Below the pieces are notes generated by a model that was given only the letters and a program-made list of their open reading frames with translations, did no database searches and had not been told where the DNA came from. Shown piece after piece: positions 1 to 12,339 of a DNA stretch of 64,000 nucleotides (position 1 is its first letter; the number at the start of each line of letters is the position of its first letter). The DNA comes from Larix kaempferi. Lineage: Eukaryota > Streptophyta > Pinopsida > Pinales > Pinaceae. The translations under genes and the position numbers were made by a program. The stretch spans positions 3,162,001 to 3,226,000 of the forward strand of contig BSBM01000186.1 of the NCBI GenBank assembly GCA_027924585.1. The letters are read 5' to 3'.

Positions 1-83
1 ATATATATATATATCAAAATAAATAAAATATTTTTCGTCGTGTAAAATAAGAATAGTTATTGTTTAGTAACAAAGTGTATCAA

Positions 84-84
<1 letters not shown>

Positions 85-126
<42 letters not shown>
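85..126. repeat. (AT)n microsatellite
   Basis: About 20 uninterrupted AT dinucleotides. Similar shorter AT runs occur at about 10536-10552, 18424-18445, 22171-22190, 48056-48070, 51083-51101 and 52618-52645. Confidence 0.95.
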
Positions 127-128
<2 letters not shown>

Positions 129-1439
129 TCAATTAGAATTTTATGCACATATGAAAAAACTTAGAGGATTGAATGTAATGGTCATTTAAAATTTGCACGT
201 ATATTTTTGGAGGATTGAATGTATCTTATGAGATGACAGTAGTGCCATATCACTATAGCCATAAGAAATGTAGTGACACCTTGAAGAAGTTACATAATAT
301 GTTCTAAATGGTGTTATTCTTTGACAAATCTTGGCACATTTGGTTTTTCTTTAACAAATCTTGGCATATTTATGAGTGTAAGGAGGATGCTATCTAATAA
401 CAAAAATTACTTTCACCATATAAAAAAGGGACACCATTAGTATTTTTTCCAGTATTGGAGTAAATGCTCATTGGTACATTTCTTTGCTCTATGTGTTTGC
501 TTATGTGTTTCCTCAGCTTGCGAGAAAAATGATACACACCATTCTAGGTATTCATATTCAAAAATATATGTTTCCTTATCTTGCACTATCATTGATGAAA
601 ATTGCATCTGTGCAAAATTATTTTCTTGCATATAATTCCTCATATGTATGAGTGACTTATTTGTGAAATATAGACATCGAACAAAGTAAATTAAGGAAGG
701 CACCATTATTGCAATCTGCTTGCATCACAAATGAATTCAATTAATTTTTTATAATTTTTTAGTAATTCAAAATGGGCTTAAACTCTTCCACCCATTACCG
801 TATGTGTTTATTTTGTAGGGATTTGAAGGAACACTTGTGAATGTTGAAATATCAAATGGAATTACGGTACAAAAGTGTGGTTATGAAAATGATGAGACAA
901 TGTGTTGCAGAGGTTTTTCTGTTTCACGCAAATTTATTTATTGAATCTATTTGAAATGAAAAATTATATTAAGCATCATGAAATTTTTTAAGTTGTATGT
1001 TCTTGATCGAGTTTAGATATGAACCTTCACAAAATGAATATTTTAAACATCGCAAAACCTGAAATTGGGATTACAACAATGAGAATTATGAATTTGATTG
1101 AATTCAAATTATAGCATCATCAAGTCCTCACTCCTTTGTTCTCCATAATGACCATTCCCCTTTTCTCGGTTCTATGCATATTTATCTATCACACTATTTT
1201 CTTTCTAGCAACATGGACATCAATGTGACAATAATTTGTGTGTCAAATTGATGGGTCCATTTTTCAGGTATTTGATAGCCCTTTTTCCACAGTCCAGCTC
1301 AAGCAATGGTAAAGAAACGCACTAAATTGTGGGAAAAGTGTTTTACTTTAATTATTTAATGAAATTGTTTTTATGATTAATCTTGTATGTGAGAATGCGT
1401 ATCAAATAAACTGATTATATGGAAACCAAGCGTGATTGA

Positions 1440-1900
1440 GTAGGTTCAGGGTCATTAAAGGATGGACGTGTAGAAGACAAAAGGATCACCAAGCTCGGCA
1501 CCTTGTTTCCTGATTTATAGAGGATGCACTCCCACTTTCAAGATGAATCGGCATTTTGATAATCAGTTAGGATCAGAGTTAAATTGTATAAATATGGACC
1601 TCTCGGGTAGCAAGAGGCCCCTGCTATTATTTTTGGGAAAGACATTAGTTTTAACGTTTTCTGCACTATTGAGATACTGAGAAGTACAGACTTCTATTTT
1701 GACATGGATTTTGTATATTAATGAAAGATTGATGATTAATTCCAGCGAGCGTTTCTGAGTCTTTATTCTCTCCTGATTACGGGTTGGGGAGGGCCCCTCC
1801 AACATGTAGGTCAGGAGATTCCTATTTGTAGGTATTTTTCCAAGTATGTGTTTTACATTGATGAACAGTTCTATGATATACGGGAGCATTTGAATGATTC
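1440..1900 (+). other. Possible LTR fragment with TATA box
   Basis: A plant-type TATA box (TATAAATA, 1587-1594) is followed within 20-30 bp by 'tcgggtagcaagaggcccc'. The 14-mer 'agcaagaggcccct' also occurs near the 3' end of the gypsy LTR at 35.66 kb (a close variant is at 29.98 kb). Composition and layout (TATA, GC-richer leader, then AT-rich tail) resemble an LTR promoter. No paired LTR, PBS or target-site duplication could be found, so this may be an old solo LTR or simply intergenic DNA. Confidence 0.25.
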
Positions 1901-2807
1901 ATTGTTTTCTGTAGTAGTTTAGAATGCATTCCGTAGTACAGTAAAACGATTTCAGTAGTCCTGTAGGTTCTTTCTTTCAATGAATATTTTTATCAACGGT
2001 TACATGTGCAATAGCTTTGCTTTCGATATCATAGTTTAGATCTGGAAGTTCACTGCAGTTTCTCATCGTGATTAGTTTCTTTTGACTTCTTAGTAATAGA
2101 CGGGTAAGCATAGAGTGATCGCACTTCAATTCTAGATTGGTAAAACAAGTTAGATCAAGACTCCAATTTTGTGCACAGATAGTAGTTACAGACTTTGTTT
2201 CCCCAATAGTAGAATAGATCTGTTATGATATTTTCATTCTCATCATTTAATCATTTCATAATTTTAATTATTTCAAATAGATTTACTATTTTTGTATCTT
2301 CATTTCTTAGAACAGATCAGCATCTAATTACTTCAGCATTTTAATTATTTAGAATAGATTCCCTGCTTTATTTCTCAGAACATATTTACTGCTTTCAACA
2401 CTTTAATTCTTTTAATTAGATTTATTGCTTTCCAATATTTTATTCCATAGCATAATCAGTTTTCACATTTAGTAGACAATCTTTAGAACATCGATACCAA
2501 CATCCAACTGTGACAAGAGATTATCCTATAAGAGCACAGATAGTGCATGCATCTTTCAAGTTTGTACGTTCCCCAGGTTGACATTTAAAGTAGGCTCTTG
2601 GTATAGCTGCCCTCATTAGGCATCCACATTAGGAGCTCACCACAAATATTTTGAGAATGCCCCATATCTCTCTTTCTTGTTGCCTTATGCCAAGCCCAAC
2701 ATCAAGGAGACATATCCTTCGCAGAATTAATTATTGGAGCAACAATTTTTACCCTAGTTGGGGTTCATAAGAAATCTAGGGAGCAGGTAACATAATTTTT
2801 TTTTATC

Positions 2808-2812
2808 ATCAA
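2808..2812. repeat. Target-site duplication of element A, left copy (ATCAA)
   Basis: ATCAA lies directly before the TG of the 5' LTR and recurs at 26615-26619 directly after the CA of the 3' LTR, 23.8 kb away. Confidence 0.9.
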
Positions 2813-5090
2813 TGTAACACCCCATATTTTGATAGTCTTTAATTAAAAACTCTAATCTGAATTAGCTTAGCAATGCATTTGCTTATTATATGTTTTACTA
2901 AGATAGATTGATCAAGATGATTGTTATGTGGACATGTGGACTCCCTTGAGGCATGTATGGTAATTCGAAATATTGTTTAATTTATTAATGACAATGAATA
3001 TGTTATTTCATTTGAACATGCAAAATTGAATATAGAATATCCATATGTAGAATGCTAATTTAGTTGTTTGCAAAAATAACTTACATGACTATTTGTAAAT
3101 GTCATATTAGTGATATGGATTGGCACTTGAAAGAGTTGCTTATGGCTATATATATGCTTCATGTTAATGATGAACTATTCCACATGTTGATTGGCTATGA
3201 GATAGGCGGATTCCTATATTGCCAAGGCCCATGAGATGTATTGAACATCATGAGTATAATGACGTTATATCAAATTTCATGCTATTTAATTGTGAATTCC
3301 AATATTTCTATGACTTGTGCGTGAGTGTGAGTTTTGACAAGAATTGTGACTTTCCCAAAGTGGTTTTTCAATGACAGGACCCCTTAGATCAATGATGGCA
3401 GAGTATGGTTGATGTAGGGCATTGACCCTAGTACTATTAGGAGTTGTGGAGGCATTTCCCACCATCAAACCTCTGAAACCCAGAGTCGTGGGAGGGCTAT
3501 GCTGAGCATGCTCCCGTGGATGTGTGATGACGACTAGTGGGTGCCTGCTGGGGAAGCTTGGTCGATGTGGTCGATCGACACTTCCACTTACGGGTTATAT
3601 ACATGGTCATACGCGTAGTCGAGATTCCATGGTATATTCCAGCAGAGGATGAGATGGTGAGGTCAGGAGATGGAAGTAGTGGTGATTAGGGGGTTGGAGT
3701 ACTGATGGGATGGATGGGACCAATGATGGATTGGATGGTGTTCTTGATTTTTATTAACTATCGTGATTATATGTTGGATTTCATCACTATGTCTACTTAA
3801 TTAAATGTCTTATTGCTTCTGTATGAATGATTATGAATGATGAATGATGCATTGTTTAATTGTTCTTCTATGTGTTGTTTGTGATCATGTAATAATGATC
3901 TATTAGGAGCATTAAATGTGATTATTAGTACCCACGCTTACGACGTGTGCACTGGCCATGCATACGCCAATTCGTGAGTACAATACTATGATTGGTCGAT
4001 CGATGAATAAATTAATATGGTTATATTATCTAATAGTAGCTTGGTTGATGAATTGTTGAAAGTATCACTTGTGAGTTGAAAGTATGAGTTTGTTGACTTG
4101 TTTAGTATGTTTTAGATTTATATAAATTGATTGGATTATTGAAATACATATAATTTTATATACAAATAATATAAATTATTTCATAGTATAATATAGTATA
4201 TGAAAATATCTTATTTGACTTATGTATGGGAGGATAATATAAATAAATGAACAGATAGGATTGCACAAGTTTTTAGAAAGAGTTGTCATAGTTGCATTTA
4301 ATGTAGAAGTATGACAAGTGAGACTTTGCAACCATGTGTAATAATATTTTATTAATTTAGATTAAATTGCTATTTTTTTTAGAAAATGAATTTATTGAAT
4401 GTTGACTATTATTTTTGGAATTTATTGATGGATGAGGAAGAGTTTTGATATAAATATGAGACTTGAGATTGGAAGGAGGGGAGTCTTTTCTCTTGAAGGA
4501 TATTTTGGTAAGAATTTTGATAGGAGGAGGTATTTTGGATAATTTGGGGTATGAGAAGTTTGGAAGAGTTGGGAGAGTTTGAGAACTCTTGGAAGATTTG
4601 ATACATAGCCTACTAGTGCATCACTGTTCTATTGTTTGGGGGTCTCGGGCACGGAGGGCCAGGAGGCCATTTGGATGGGACCGTTCAATGGTTTCCTGGG
4701 GCTAGGGATCCGGCTAGGCCCCTAGTTGGCTGGGAGGTAAAACCGTGGTCCCACTTTGGGAAATAAAGATGGAAGCAACTCGAGGAGAAGAAGAGGGAAG
4801 CTTGCTCAGTTTGGACTCCGTCACAATTCTTATAATGAGGTATTTTTCTTGTGATTTTAATTTATTTATATGTTGTTGTAAACTTCTCATATGATGCTAT
4901 TGCTACATGATTTATGATGTTAATTTATGTTGTGTGAATCACCAATGAAGTTTTAAAAAAAATCTAAGTTATTTGATGCTATTGCATGTTGTTTATATAT
5001 TGTTATGGTTACACATTGATTATATGCTGCTTAGTCACAAAATCTATGTTTAATTAGATTAAAATTTATAATGCTAATGGAAGCATTACA
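2813..5090 (+). repeat. Element A 5' LTR
   Basis: A 2,278-bp repeat beginning TGTAACACCCC and ending ...GCATTACA (TG...CA termini). It aligns collinearly with 14589-16324 plus 26072-26614. A TATA box (TATAAATA) lies at 4449-4456, with the likely transcription start shortly after; about 600 bp would then form R and U5. Small open frames in this LTR recur in its second copy because the DNA is duplicated and should not be called genes. Confidence 0.93.
4449..4456 (+). promoter_or_regulatory. TATA box of LTR A
   Basis: Consensus TATAAATA in the 5' LTR, conserved at 16226-16233 in the 3' LTR. Position in the last third of the LTR fits a U3/R boundary. Confidence 0.55.
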
Positions 5091-5092
5091 TA

Positions 5093-5105
5093 TGGTATCA
5101 GAGCC
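5093..5105 (+). promoter_or_regulatory. Primer-binding site of element A (initiator tRNA-Met)
   Basis: TGGTATCAGAGCC starts two bases after the end of the LTR and is complementary to the 3' end of plant initiator tRNA-Met, the usual primer for minus-strand DNA synthesis in plant LTR retrotransposons. Confidence 0.9.
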
Positions 5106-5140
5106 CTAGGTTCAAAAACTAGGAACCTTAAGGGTCTACA

Positions 5141-6851
5141 TGTAATGCCCCTAGACTTTTGTAGACATTGAGGGCACCTGCTGAGTGACCCAGCCGATTG
5201 AAACATTAATTAAATAACCTTTTGGCCTTATTTTTGAGTATGTGTATCTGAACTGTAGATGTAAATGAATAATTGCATATGTTAAACGATTAGCTATGAC
5301 TATGGAAAATTATGTTGATAGATAATGCTTAACGACTAGCTATACGGTGATCATGTAATTGTTGATGAAATGTATATTTGATTGGATGAATGAATAGTTT
5401 GAATAAATCATAAATGTTTAACAATACTAGATTTAGAAATCAGATGATTATTATTGAGAACAATGCTACTAATAACTTGTTGTGAGAAGAGTGTGTAGAA
5501 ACAAGTGAGACGGTTCACCAACGGACACACAAAGGAACATGAAGGGTCATAGAGTACGGGTAAATCACACACAGAGGGAGCGACGACAATGTCGACTTCC
5601 GACAAGAATACCACGCATGAGCAGATAAGCATTGATCCGCTTGCTCAAGAGGAATGCGTGAGGGCGTATGAGGTGGGCCACGACGGAGCTGGTCATGTAC
5701 GAGTTGAGGGGCGCGCAGTGAGAACGGACTCACTCCTCAGCGCCATTAGTCCCTAGATAGCATGTATACGGAGGATGGATGGTAACGATTCTTAAAATCC
5801 CTACAAGAGTTCCTGCAAGTCAAAACAGAAAGATGGTGGCAGAAGGACCCGACGATGCGGTACCCTATCGAGAACGGAAAGAATGGACGCAAGGACCCAA
5901 CGATGCGATACCATGCCAAGGAATGGAAACCATGGATGACTGGACCCGACGGAGTGGTGCCATGTCAGGGAATTAAAATTAATGAACTAGGAGCCCAACG
6001 ACGCGGCACCATGATCCTAGTGAGTTTGATTGTTAAATTTAACTGCATAAAAACTTAGGAGAATAACTCTAGATTATTACTTAGCAAATGCATAAAAATA
6101 ATTTAGGCATTTGCACATGAATAGTTATTTTTGTTGAGCATTTAAAATAATAGAAATCATTATTTAGGAGAAAAATAGAATCCTAAGATTAGACACCTAT
6201 TCAACTAAAAGCTAGGAGTTAATTAAAATATCTGGGGGACAAACTGGAGCAAACTTAGGGGTTTTGGTGCACTTCCCAGAGAAACTGACACTTGGATGGG
6301 TGAGTGTTTTAATTAAATAATTAATTAAAAATATTTAATTATGCATGAAGCGACATGTGTCGCATGAGATTTTCCTTTATAAGGAAGGCTTGGGGAATGG
6401 GTAAAGGGCCCATAATTTGGATGATTGTCGTAATTTTTGAATGCCTCAAAGACTTGCTGCTATCTAAGGGTTGGTTGAGAAATCCTGGTGGGAAGGGAAG
6501 CCCAAGCTGAATTTCTGAAATATATGTGTGAACTCTACGACCCAAAGCTCGGGGGTGGCCATGCGACTGAAAGCATGAGCCTATGGTTGGGTGGCGAAGC
6601 TAACGGTTGCTTCGCCTATGGTTAAACGAGCTTCTGCCGGAGGGGCACAACGAGCGAAGCGGATTTCAAGGGAAAGCAGGATCGGACTGACGACGATGAC
6701 TACTCCTCCAACAACAGATTCAGGTATTGTGTTTTTGTTAGTTCTTGAATTTGATAAGTTTTATTAATAATTATGCATCATAATGGTTATATTGTGTTTT
6801 AAGTTTCTAATAAATTTTAAGTAAGTAAGTCCAAAAAGGGGGGTCCCTACA
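5141..6851 (+). mobile_element. Solo LTR, family C
   Basis: A 1,711-bp TGTAATGCCCC...CCCTACA repeat flanked by CTACA on both sides (5136-5140 and 6852-6856). No internal domain or second LTR accompanies it, so it is a solo LTR left by LTR-LTR recombination. It is collinear with most of the LTR of element B (16678-18235 and 24515-26066) but has about 150-180 bp more in its first 400 bp and is clearly more diverged from them than they are from each other. A TATA box (TATAAG, 6378-6383) sits in 'cctttataagg', just after the short inverted repeat CGACA-TG-TGTCG near 6350. It landed 50 bp past the end of element A's 5' LTR, just downstream of the PBS. Confidence 0.9.
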
Positions 6852-7179
6852 CTACATGACATTAGGAAATAATGACCAAGAATTCTAAGTTTTCAATAAT
6901 GATGGTGTTTGCTGTAATTTTCATTGTTCCTTATAAAGGAACTCATATATTTTATTTCCAATAGTTTTACATAAACATAAGAACCAAAAAAGCAACAACA
7001 CAGGAAAAAGCAGAATTGCCATTGAGTATACTTACAAGCCATTAATATTTAATACTTGAATGAGTGCATGTTGCATATTTAAAAGTGAAAAAGGAAGTAA
7101 AACTTAGAGCTCGTTCCAAAAGAGGAGAAAGAAAAGAAGTATCCATATGCAGCTTAACGGAAAGTTGACTATGTCCTAT

Positions 7180-7310
7180 AAAGTTATATGACCATGACCT
7201 TTATGTTGACAATTCACGAGAGATTAAAGTCTTACATATGGTATAAAGTTATATGACCATGACCTTAATGTAGACAATTCACGAGAGATTAAAGACTTGC
7301 ATATGGTTAG
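7180..7310. repeat. Two-copy tandem duplication, period about 65 bp
   Basis: 'aaagttatatgaccatgacc' begins at 7180 and again at 7245, and the similarity runs the full 65 bp of each unit. A partial third copy appears near 7345-7382 ('ggaaagttg...atagttatatgaccgtgg'). Confidence 0.85.
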
Positions 7311-8300
7311 GTTTAGGATGTGAATTTCAAACTCACCTTTTCTGGAAAGTTGCCTTTGATCTATATAGTTATATGACCGTGGTTAGTATTTTTTTTAAAT
7401 TGATATTTTTACTATCTTCAAATTATAAAGATAATATTTTTCGAATAATTAAATTTATTTTTCTTTGTGTGATATACATTATTAATGTAAAAGACGATAG
7501 GCAACATCAACATCAACCATATATTACTTCATATATGGTTGGAGCAACGTCATAAATGGTTGGCCAAAGGTCATATCGTATTATGAATATCTAATATCTA
7601 TATATAACCTCTTATAAAGCAAATGCCATTTCATATTATACTAATGCTCGGTGTATTACGAGCAAAAGAGAATTAGTCAAAATGGCAAGTGGGAAATGAC
7701 TTTTTTGTTAATGTTTGGTTAAAATAGGTGTTTTCTATAGAAAAAAATGTTTATATTTGATATTTTTGAAAAAGATTTAAATATACACTACTTTATCTAT
7801 GAAAACTATTTTTAATGCTATTTGTGTATTTTTACATAAAAAGGAGTTATGTCGATTTATTATAGTCTGCTTTTTTAATAGTTTAAACGTCACTCGACAA
7901 AGAAAGTTTTATCCTCGATTAAACCTTTAGGACATTAACATAACAATTTGATAGTTCTATTAGCGCAACCCAAGATTCCCAAGAAATCATTAATACACGG
8001 TCTTTTATAATTTTAAAAGGGGAGTGCCTCCTTTGTGCTCATGTACAAGTAGGGTACCATTTTGCAATGTTAGAGCTTATGTAGACAAAAAAATCTGTAT
8101 ATATGTTTAATTTTTGATATATGTGAGTAAAATAAATAAACTCAAATCTAGCTTTTACTTCCTTCACTTGATTCATAATAGGAATAACTCATATTTCTAA
8201 TGCTATTATGTCGATTTGCTTAATCTATCATGAGTTTTGAGTTTCCATAAACTAAAAAATGCTTTAATCCTCAATCTTCTACATTTTTTAACAAAACGCA

Positions 8301-8394
8301 TGGTGCATAGAATTTTGCACGATTTTTAGAGTTTTTAATAGAACTGATGGTGCATAGAATTTTGTACGATTTTTTAGAGCCTTTCCTTGCAACA
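8301..8394. repeat. Two-copy tandem duplication, period 47 bp
   Basis: 'tggtgcatagaattttg' starts at 8301 and again at 8348, followed in both by 'acgatttttta(g)' with one or two changes. Confidence 0.85.
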
Positions 8395-8727
8395 TACTTC
8401 AAAGAAAAATAATGACTAGAATCAAAGTAAGGGATTGCTCTAGATGCATGGATACCTATGTCTCCTTGACATGCATTGTCAAAAAAAACCCAAGGCATCT
8501 CTTTATTAATACATGGCATCAATAAACAACTAATTGTTTTATTCTTTGTGGAAACCTTATTATCACATATCCAATCTAATCTTGTGGGTTGTTGGAGAAG
8601 GAGTAAACATCTTATCATGGAATATCTTCTATTTTCTTAACCACCAAATTCCATAAACAAAAGATAAAGAAGTGCCTTAAAATTTGTGATTGCATTAATC
8701 ACCTGGATTCTGGCATAGATAGTAGTC

Positions 8728-8822
8728 GTAGTCAAGTAGATAACACTCTACTGTTAAACCCTCGTAAAACCCAGTCGTAGTCAAGTAGATAACAGTCTAC
8801 TATTAAACCCTCGTAAAACCCG
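8728..8822. repeat. Two-copy tandem duplication, period 49 bp
   Basis: 'gtagtcaagtagataaca' starts at 8728 and 8777; each copy continues through 'ctact(g/a)ttaaaccctcg' to a 'taaaaccc' end. Confidence 0.88.
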
Positions 8823-9930
8823 TCACATTGTTAATAAATGTAAAGAATCGATGAGCTTTCTGGTGTGTGTCAGTTGCTTAAAGCCTGTTTTCACCTCATA
8901 AGGAACTGGATTGATGATTGTAATGAAGTTCATACCTTGGGAATGGTTATAGTCAAAATATTTTCTGAAAAGTAGGTTTCTCTTCACACTCCAAATTACT
9001 CACATCTGAATATCCTTTCCTAGAATCATTTCAATGCCCTCTACTTTAAAACGGGCTTATACTTTAAAATGGGCTTCTTAGAAACCCTTTTATTTTCATC
9101 ATCTTACCCTGTTTCTCAATCCGACGAGGGATGAAAAAAAAATGGTTAGGCCGTTGAATTGGAAGAGGTTGATACTTGCATTCGACCCATATGGACAGTA
9201 AGGAAACCTCATAACACCTGATTGACACTAAGCAAGTGACAGCTGCAGATTCCCGTATCTTCCCTTCAATGCTTATCAATTTTGTAAATCTTACACTCAA
9301 TACCATCCCTCACCCTAACACGAAACTCGGCATGAACAACACAAAAATTAAAAATTAAAACTTTATGCATGATGACAAAATTGCGGTGACACATGATATG
9401 GTAAGCAAATAATGTGTTCTTACACCGTAAACTTTCAGAATATAGTGTAGCATGTTGGTGATATCCATTCAATGTGATGCAATATGGTTTTTCAAATTCA
9501 ATGCGATCCAATATGGTTTTTCAAATTTCATTTTCATAAATATCTTAAAATTGGTAATGTAGCCATGTAAACGATCTATATTTAAAAGTTTAATTTTGAT
9601 TGATACCTAGATGTTGGTGCTGAGGAGGCTGGCCGAAACACAATGAATGTAAATGAATGGCCTTTTAGCATTATTTGATGGCTTAAATTAATTTGTCGTT
9701 CATTTGTTTAAAAAAAAAAAATGAAACTTATTTTTGGCTATATAGATTAGAATAGATACTCTCGAGTCTTTGTTGAAGTCTAGTAATGTTAGTTGAAGAT
9801 TACTGTGCTAAGGGTGAACTATATGTTGTCTCCCTCTTGCATGATGATTCTTCATGATTCTTTTGTGAGGTTATTCCATAAATGAGGTGATCCTTGCAGT
9901 TCTAAGTATGTGGATACTAGTTACGTTTGA

Positions 9931-10033
9931 GTTGAACTTCTTGATGTCCATGAATGACAAGTCCATTTATGATGGAAGTGATAGTTGAACTTCTTGATGT
10001 CCGTGAATGACAAGTCCATTGATGATGTAAGTG
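9931..10033. repeat. Two-copy tandem duplication, period 53 bp
   Basis: 'gttgaacttcttgatgtcc' starts at 9931 and 9984, and both copies end in 'gtgatagtt'; they differ at a few bases only. Confidence 0.88.
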
Positions 10034-11320
10034 ATAGTTCTAGGCCGCACATTAAAGTGTCCATATCAAATCAATCTTAAGGAAGAAAATAATAAAAGAT
10101 AACATCTATACATTAAATCGTGATATCAAAGTAAACAAGCATTACTTGTAAATATGCAAGTGTGATTAATATAAATATAGTAAGGATATAAAGTTATCAC
10201 CTTCGATAATGATTTGAAAAAAAATAAAAATAAAAATATAAAACATTTGATTGTTCACAACTTAAGATGAACTCGTCTCTTGGTGGTGTAATATCCAATG
10301 AGAAAGGAGAGCCCTCCCTCCCTTTGGGATGGGAGGGAAGGCGAGTTAGAAAAAAAATAAAAATTGAAAAGAGAATTTATTAAAGTATATTTGACAAAAA
10401 AAAATTTTATTAAAGTTAAAAGATGAAATAGTTTGCATCTTTATTTTATTATGGTGGGGAAAATGAATGGATATAGTGTTATACTTGTGGACTAAAGCTA
10501 TAATTATGATGGATAGGAAAAAAAAAAAATCAAATTATATATATATATATATAAGGTATCCTTCATCTGGAATAAATGGAAATTCCTTAAAATCAAGAAG
10601 AAGAAAAAAAAACAAAATTTGTTTATAAGAGAGAATTATGTAATTACTTGTACTAAAATAAATTCTTTTATAATGGATTTGATTTCATTATCTTCTATAG
10701 AATAATAAGGTTGCAACTCCAAGTAAAATTAGAGAATGATTGATAATAAAGTTGCAACCTCATGCAGAATTAGAAAATAATTATTTATCTTAGGTAACAG
10801 TTACTATGAGGCTTAGCATTCAAACACCAAAAGAACTTTCCATCAATATTATTACCACTTTTATATTTTAGGCATAAAAACTTTACAAATAAAATATATA
10901 AGTTGTATAGTAAGGAATTTGTAAGAACTTGGTATTCATAATTATTTAAAATGTGTCATTTACTCGCATATATTTAATCTATAACATTTATTAATCAATT
11001 AATTAATTAGGTATTTATGTACAAATATATATTATTATATTTAAATGTTATTACAATGATATTAAGATAACACTTAAATATCACTTTGTAAAAAAACAAA
11101 ACGCAATAAGGGAATTATATAACAAAAAAAAAAGAGTCAAGGTACGGTACAAAAGATGGCTCTAAGGATCAAACTTATTAAAGTTATTTCTGTGTTAATT
11201 CTCTTCGTGGAACCTTCATCTATTCAATGTTGAATGGGAAGGAGCAAGAGCCCTCGAGCCCCAGCCATGGTATTAATGAGAGAAGGCGAGACTCATCGAC
11301 ATTTCACTATCCAAGTCAAA

Positions 11321-11872
11321 TCATTTATGAAAAAATAAAAATATAATAATAAAATTCATTGTGGAACTACAATCAAAGTAAATAAAAAAAGACAATCCAA
11401 TAGATATGGGTAGACCATATTTTCTATTATCATCAGGCTCGTTATCTTGCACGAAAACACTACTTTGCTGCAAGATTTCATATATGATCTTGATGGGATG
11501 AAAAGCATAATTTTTCGGGTCGAGGAGTTTACAACTCACTTCATCTCATTGTTAATTCGTTGATTGGGCTGTAGTTGCATTAATGGTTGAAGATACGCAT
11601 TGGAATGCATGATTTTCCCTTTTTATTTTATTGGTGTGAAGTGACCATATTGTGAATGCACTTCTGCTGCTGCATTCTGAATTTTGATTACTGTGTTGGA
11701 ATTTAAAACAAGTGAGACTTGTAGCTCTCATAATGTCCTCCTTGTCTGGGCTACTGTGAGAAGATAGTTGTCCAATCAAATCTCTGATTTGCGATTGACT
11801 TGCACATCTTAGAGATCCCAAAGGGGTGTAGCAGTAACGCAAGTAGGCAGAAGTAATATGAATAGGCGCCAT
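11321..11872 (-). pseudogene. Possible captured gene fragment, unrecognised
   Basis: Two adjacent minus-strand open frames: 107 codons with an ATG at 11872, and 73 codons ending near 11321. The second reads like ordinary protein ('KLLDPKNYAFHPIKIIYEIL', then 'DNEPDDNRKYGLP') and is less biased than random AT-rich translation. A TATATATAA-like stretch lies about 90 bp upstream of the first ATG (near 11960-11968 on the plus strand). I do not recognise the family, and the frames are not joined by an obvious splice pair. Sitting inside the non-coding internal domain of an LTR element, it could be transduplicated host sequence, or a chance frame. Confidence 0.22.
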
Positions 11873-12339
11873 ATGATTAGAGTGCTTTCTTTCTCACTAC
11901 CAACTCATCTAATCTCCGAAGTTAAGGAATGCAGTGAATAAAGAAGGAAAATAATATCTTATATATATAAGGGAGATTACATTTTAATTAATGCTTAATA
12001 ATTATGTTAGATTAAGTTTGTAATCCATCTCACTAAGTTGACTTTGAATTAGACTAAGAATATAGGGTTATTGTTTTTATGTTTAAATTTTAGAATTTGC
12101 AGATGGAATGTTCTAATAAAAGCTCATATATAAACGATGAGATGTCAAAATTAAATGATGAAATGTCATGGTCTTAAAATTTACATCGGACCAAATATCA
12201 CAATATGTAAATATTTTCTGCTTTTAATAAATACTAGGAATGTATTTTATATTTTCCCGAAAGAATTTGTCTCCCTCTTATCCATATATATAAAGAGATC
12301 ATCATGTTGAAGACAAGATAATGACCACAAATATGTACT

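Larger units (their letters stand above)
1..2807. other. AT-rich intergenic DNA, no gene recognised
   Basis: No reading frame here has a recognisable domain; the short open frames are what AT-rich DNA gives by chance. It contains (AT)n runs at 1-14 and about 85-126, a direct repeat of about 30 bp around 317-372 (the phrase 'acaaatcttggca' twice), and at about 2220-2470 several diverged 60-70 bp units built on 'cattttaattattt...agaatagatt'. The right edge at 2807/2808 is set by the target-site duplication of the neighbouring retrotransposon. Confidence 0.6.
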
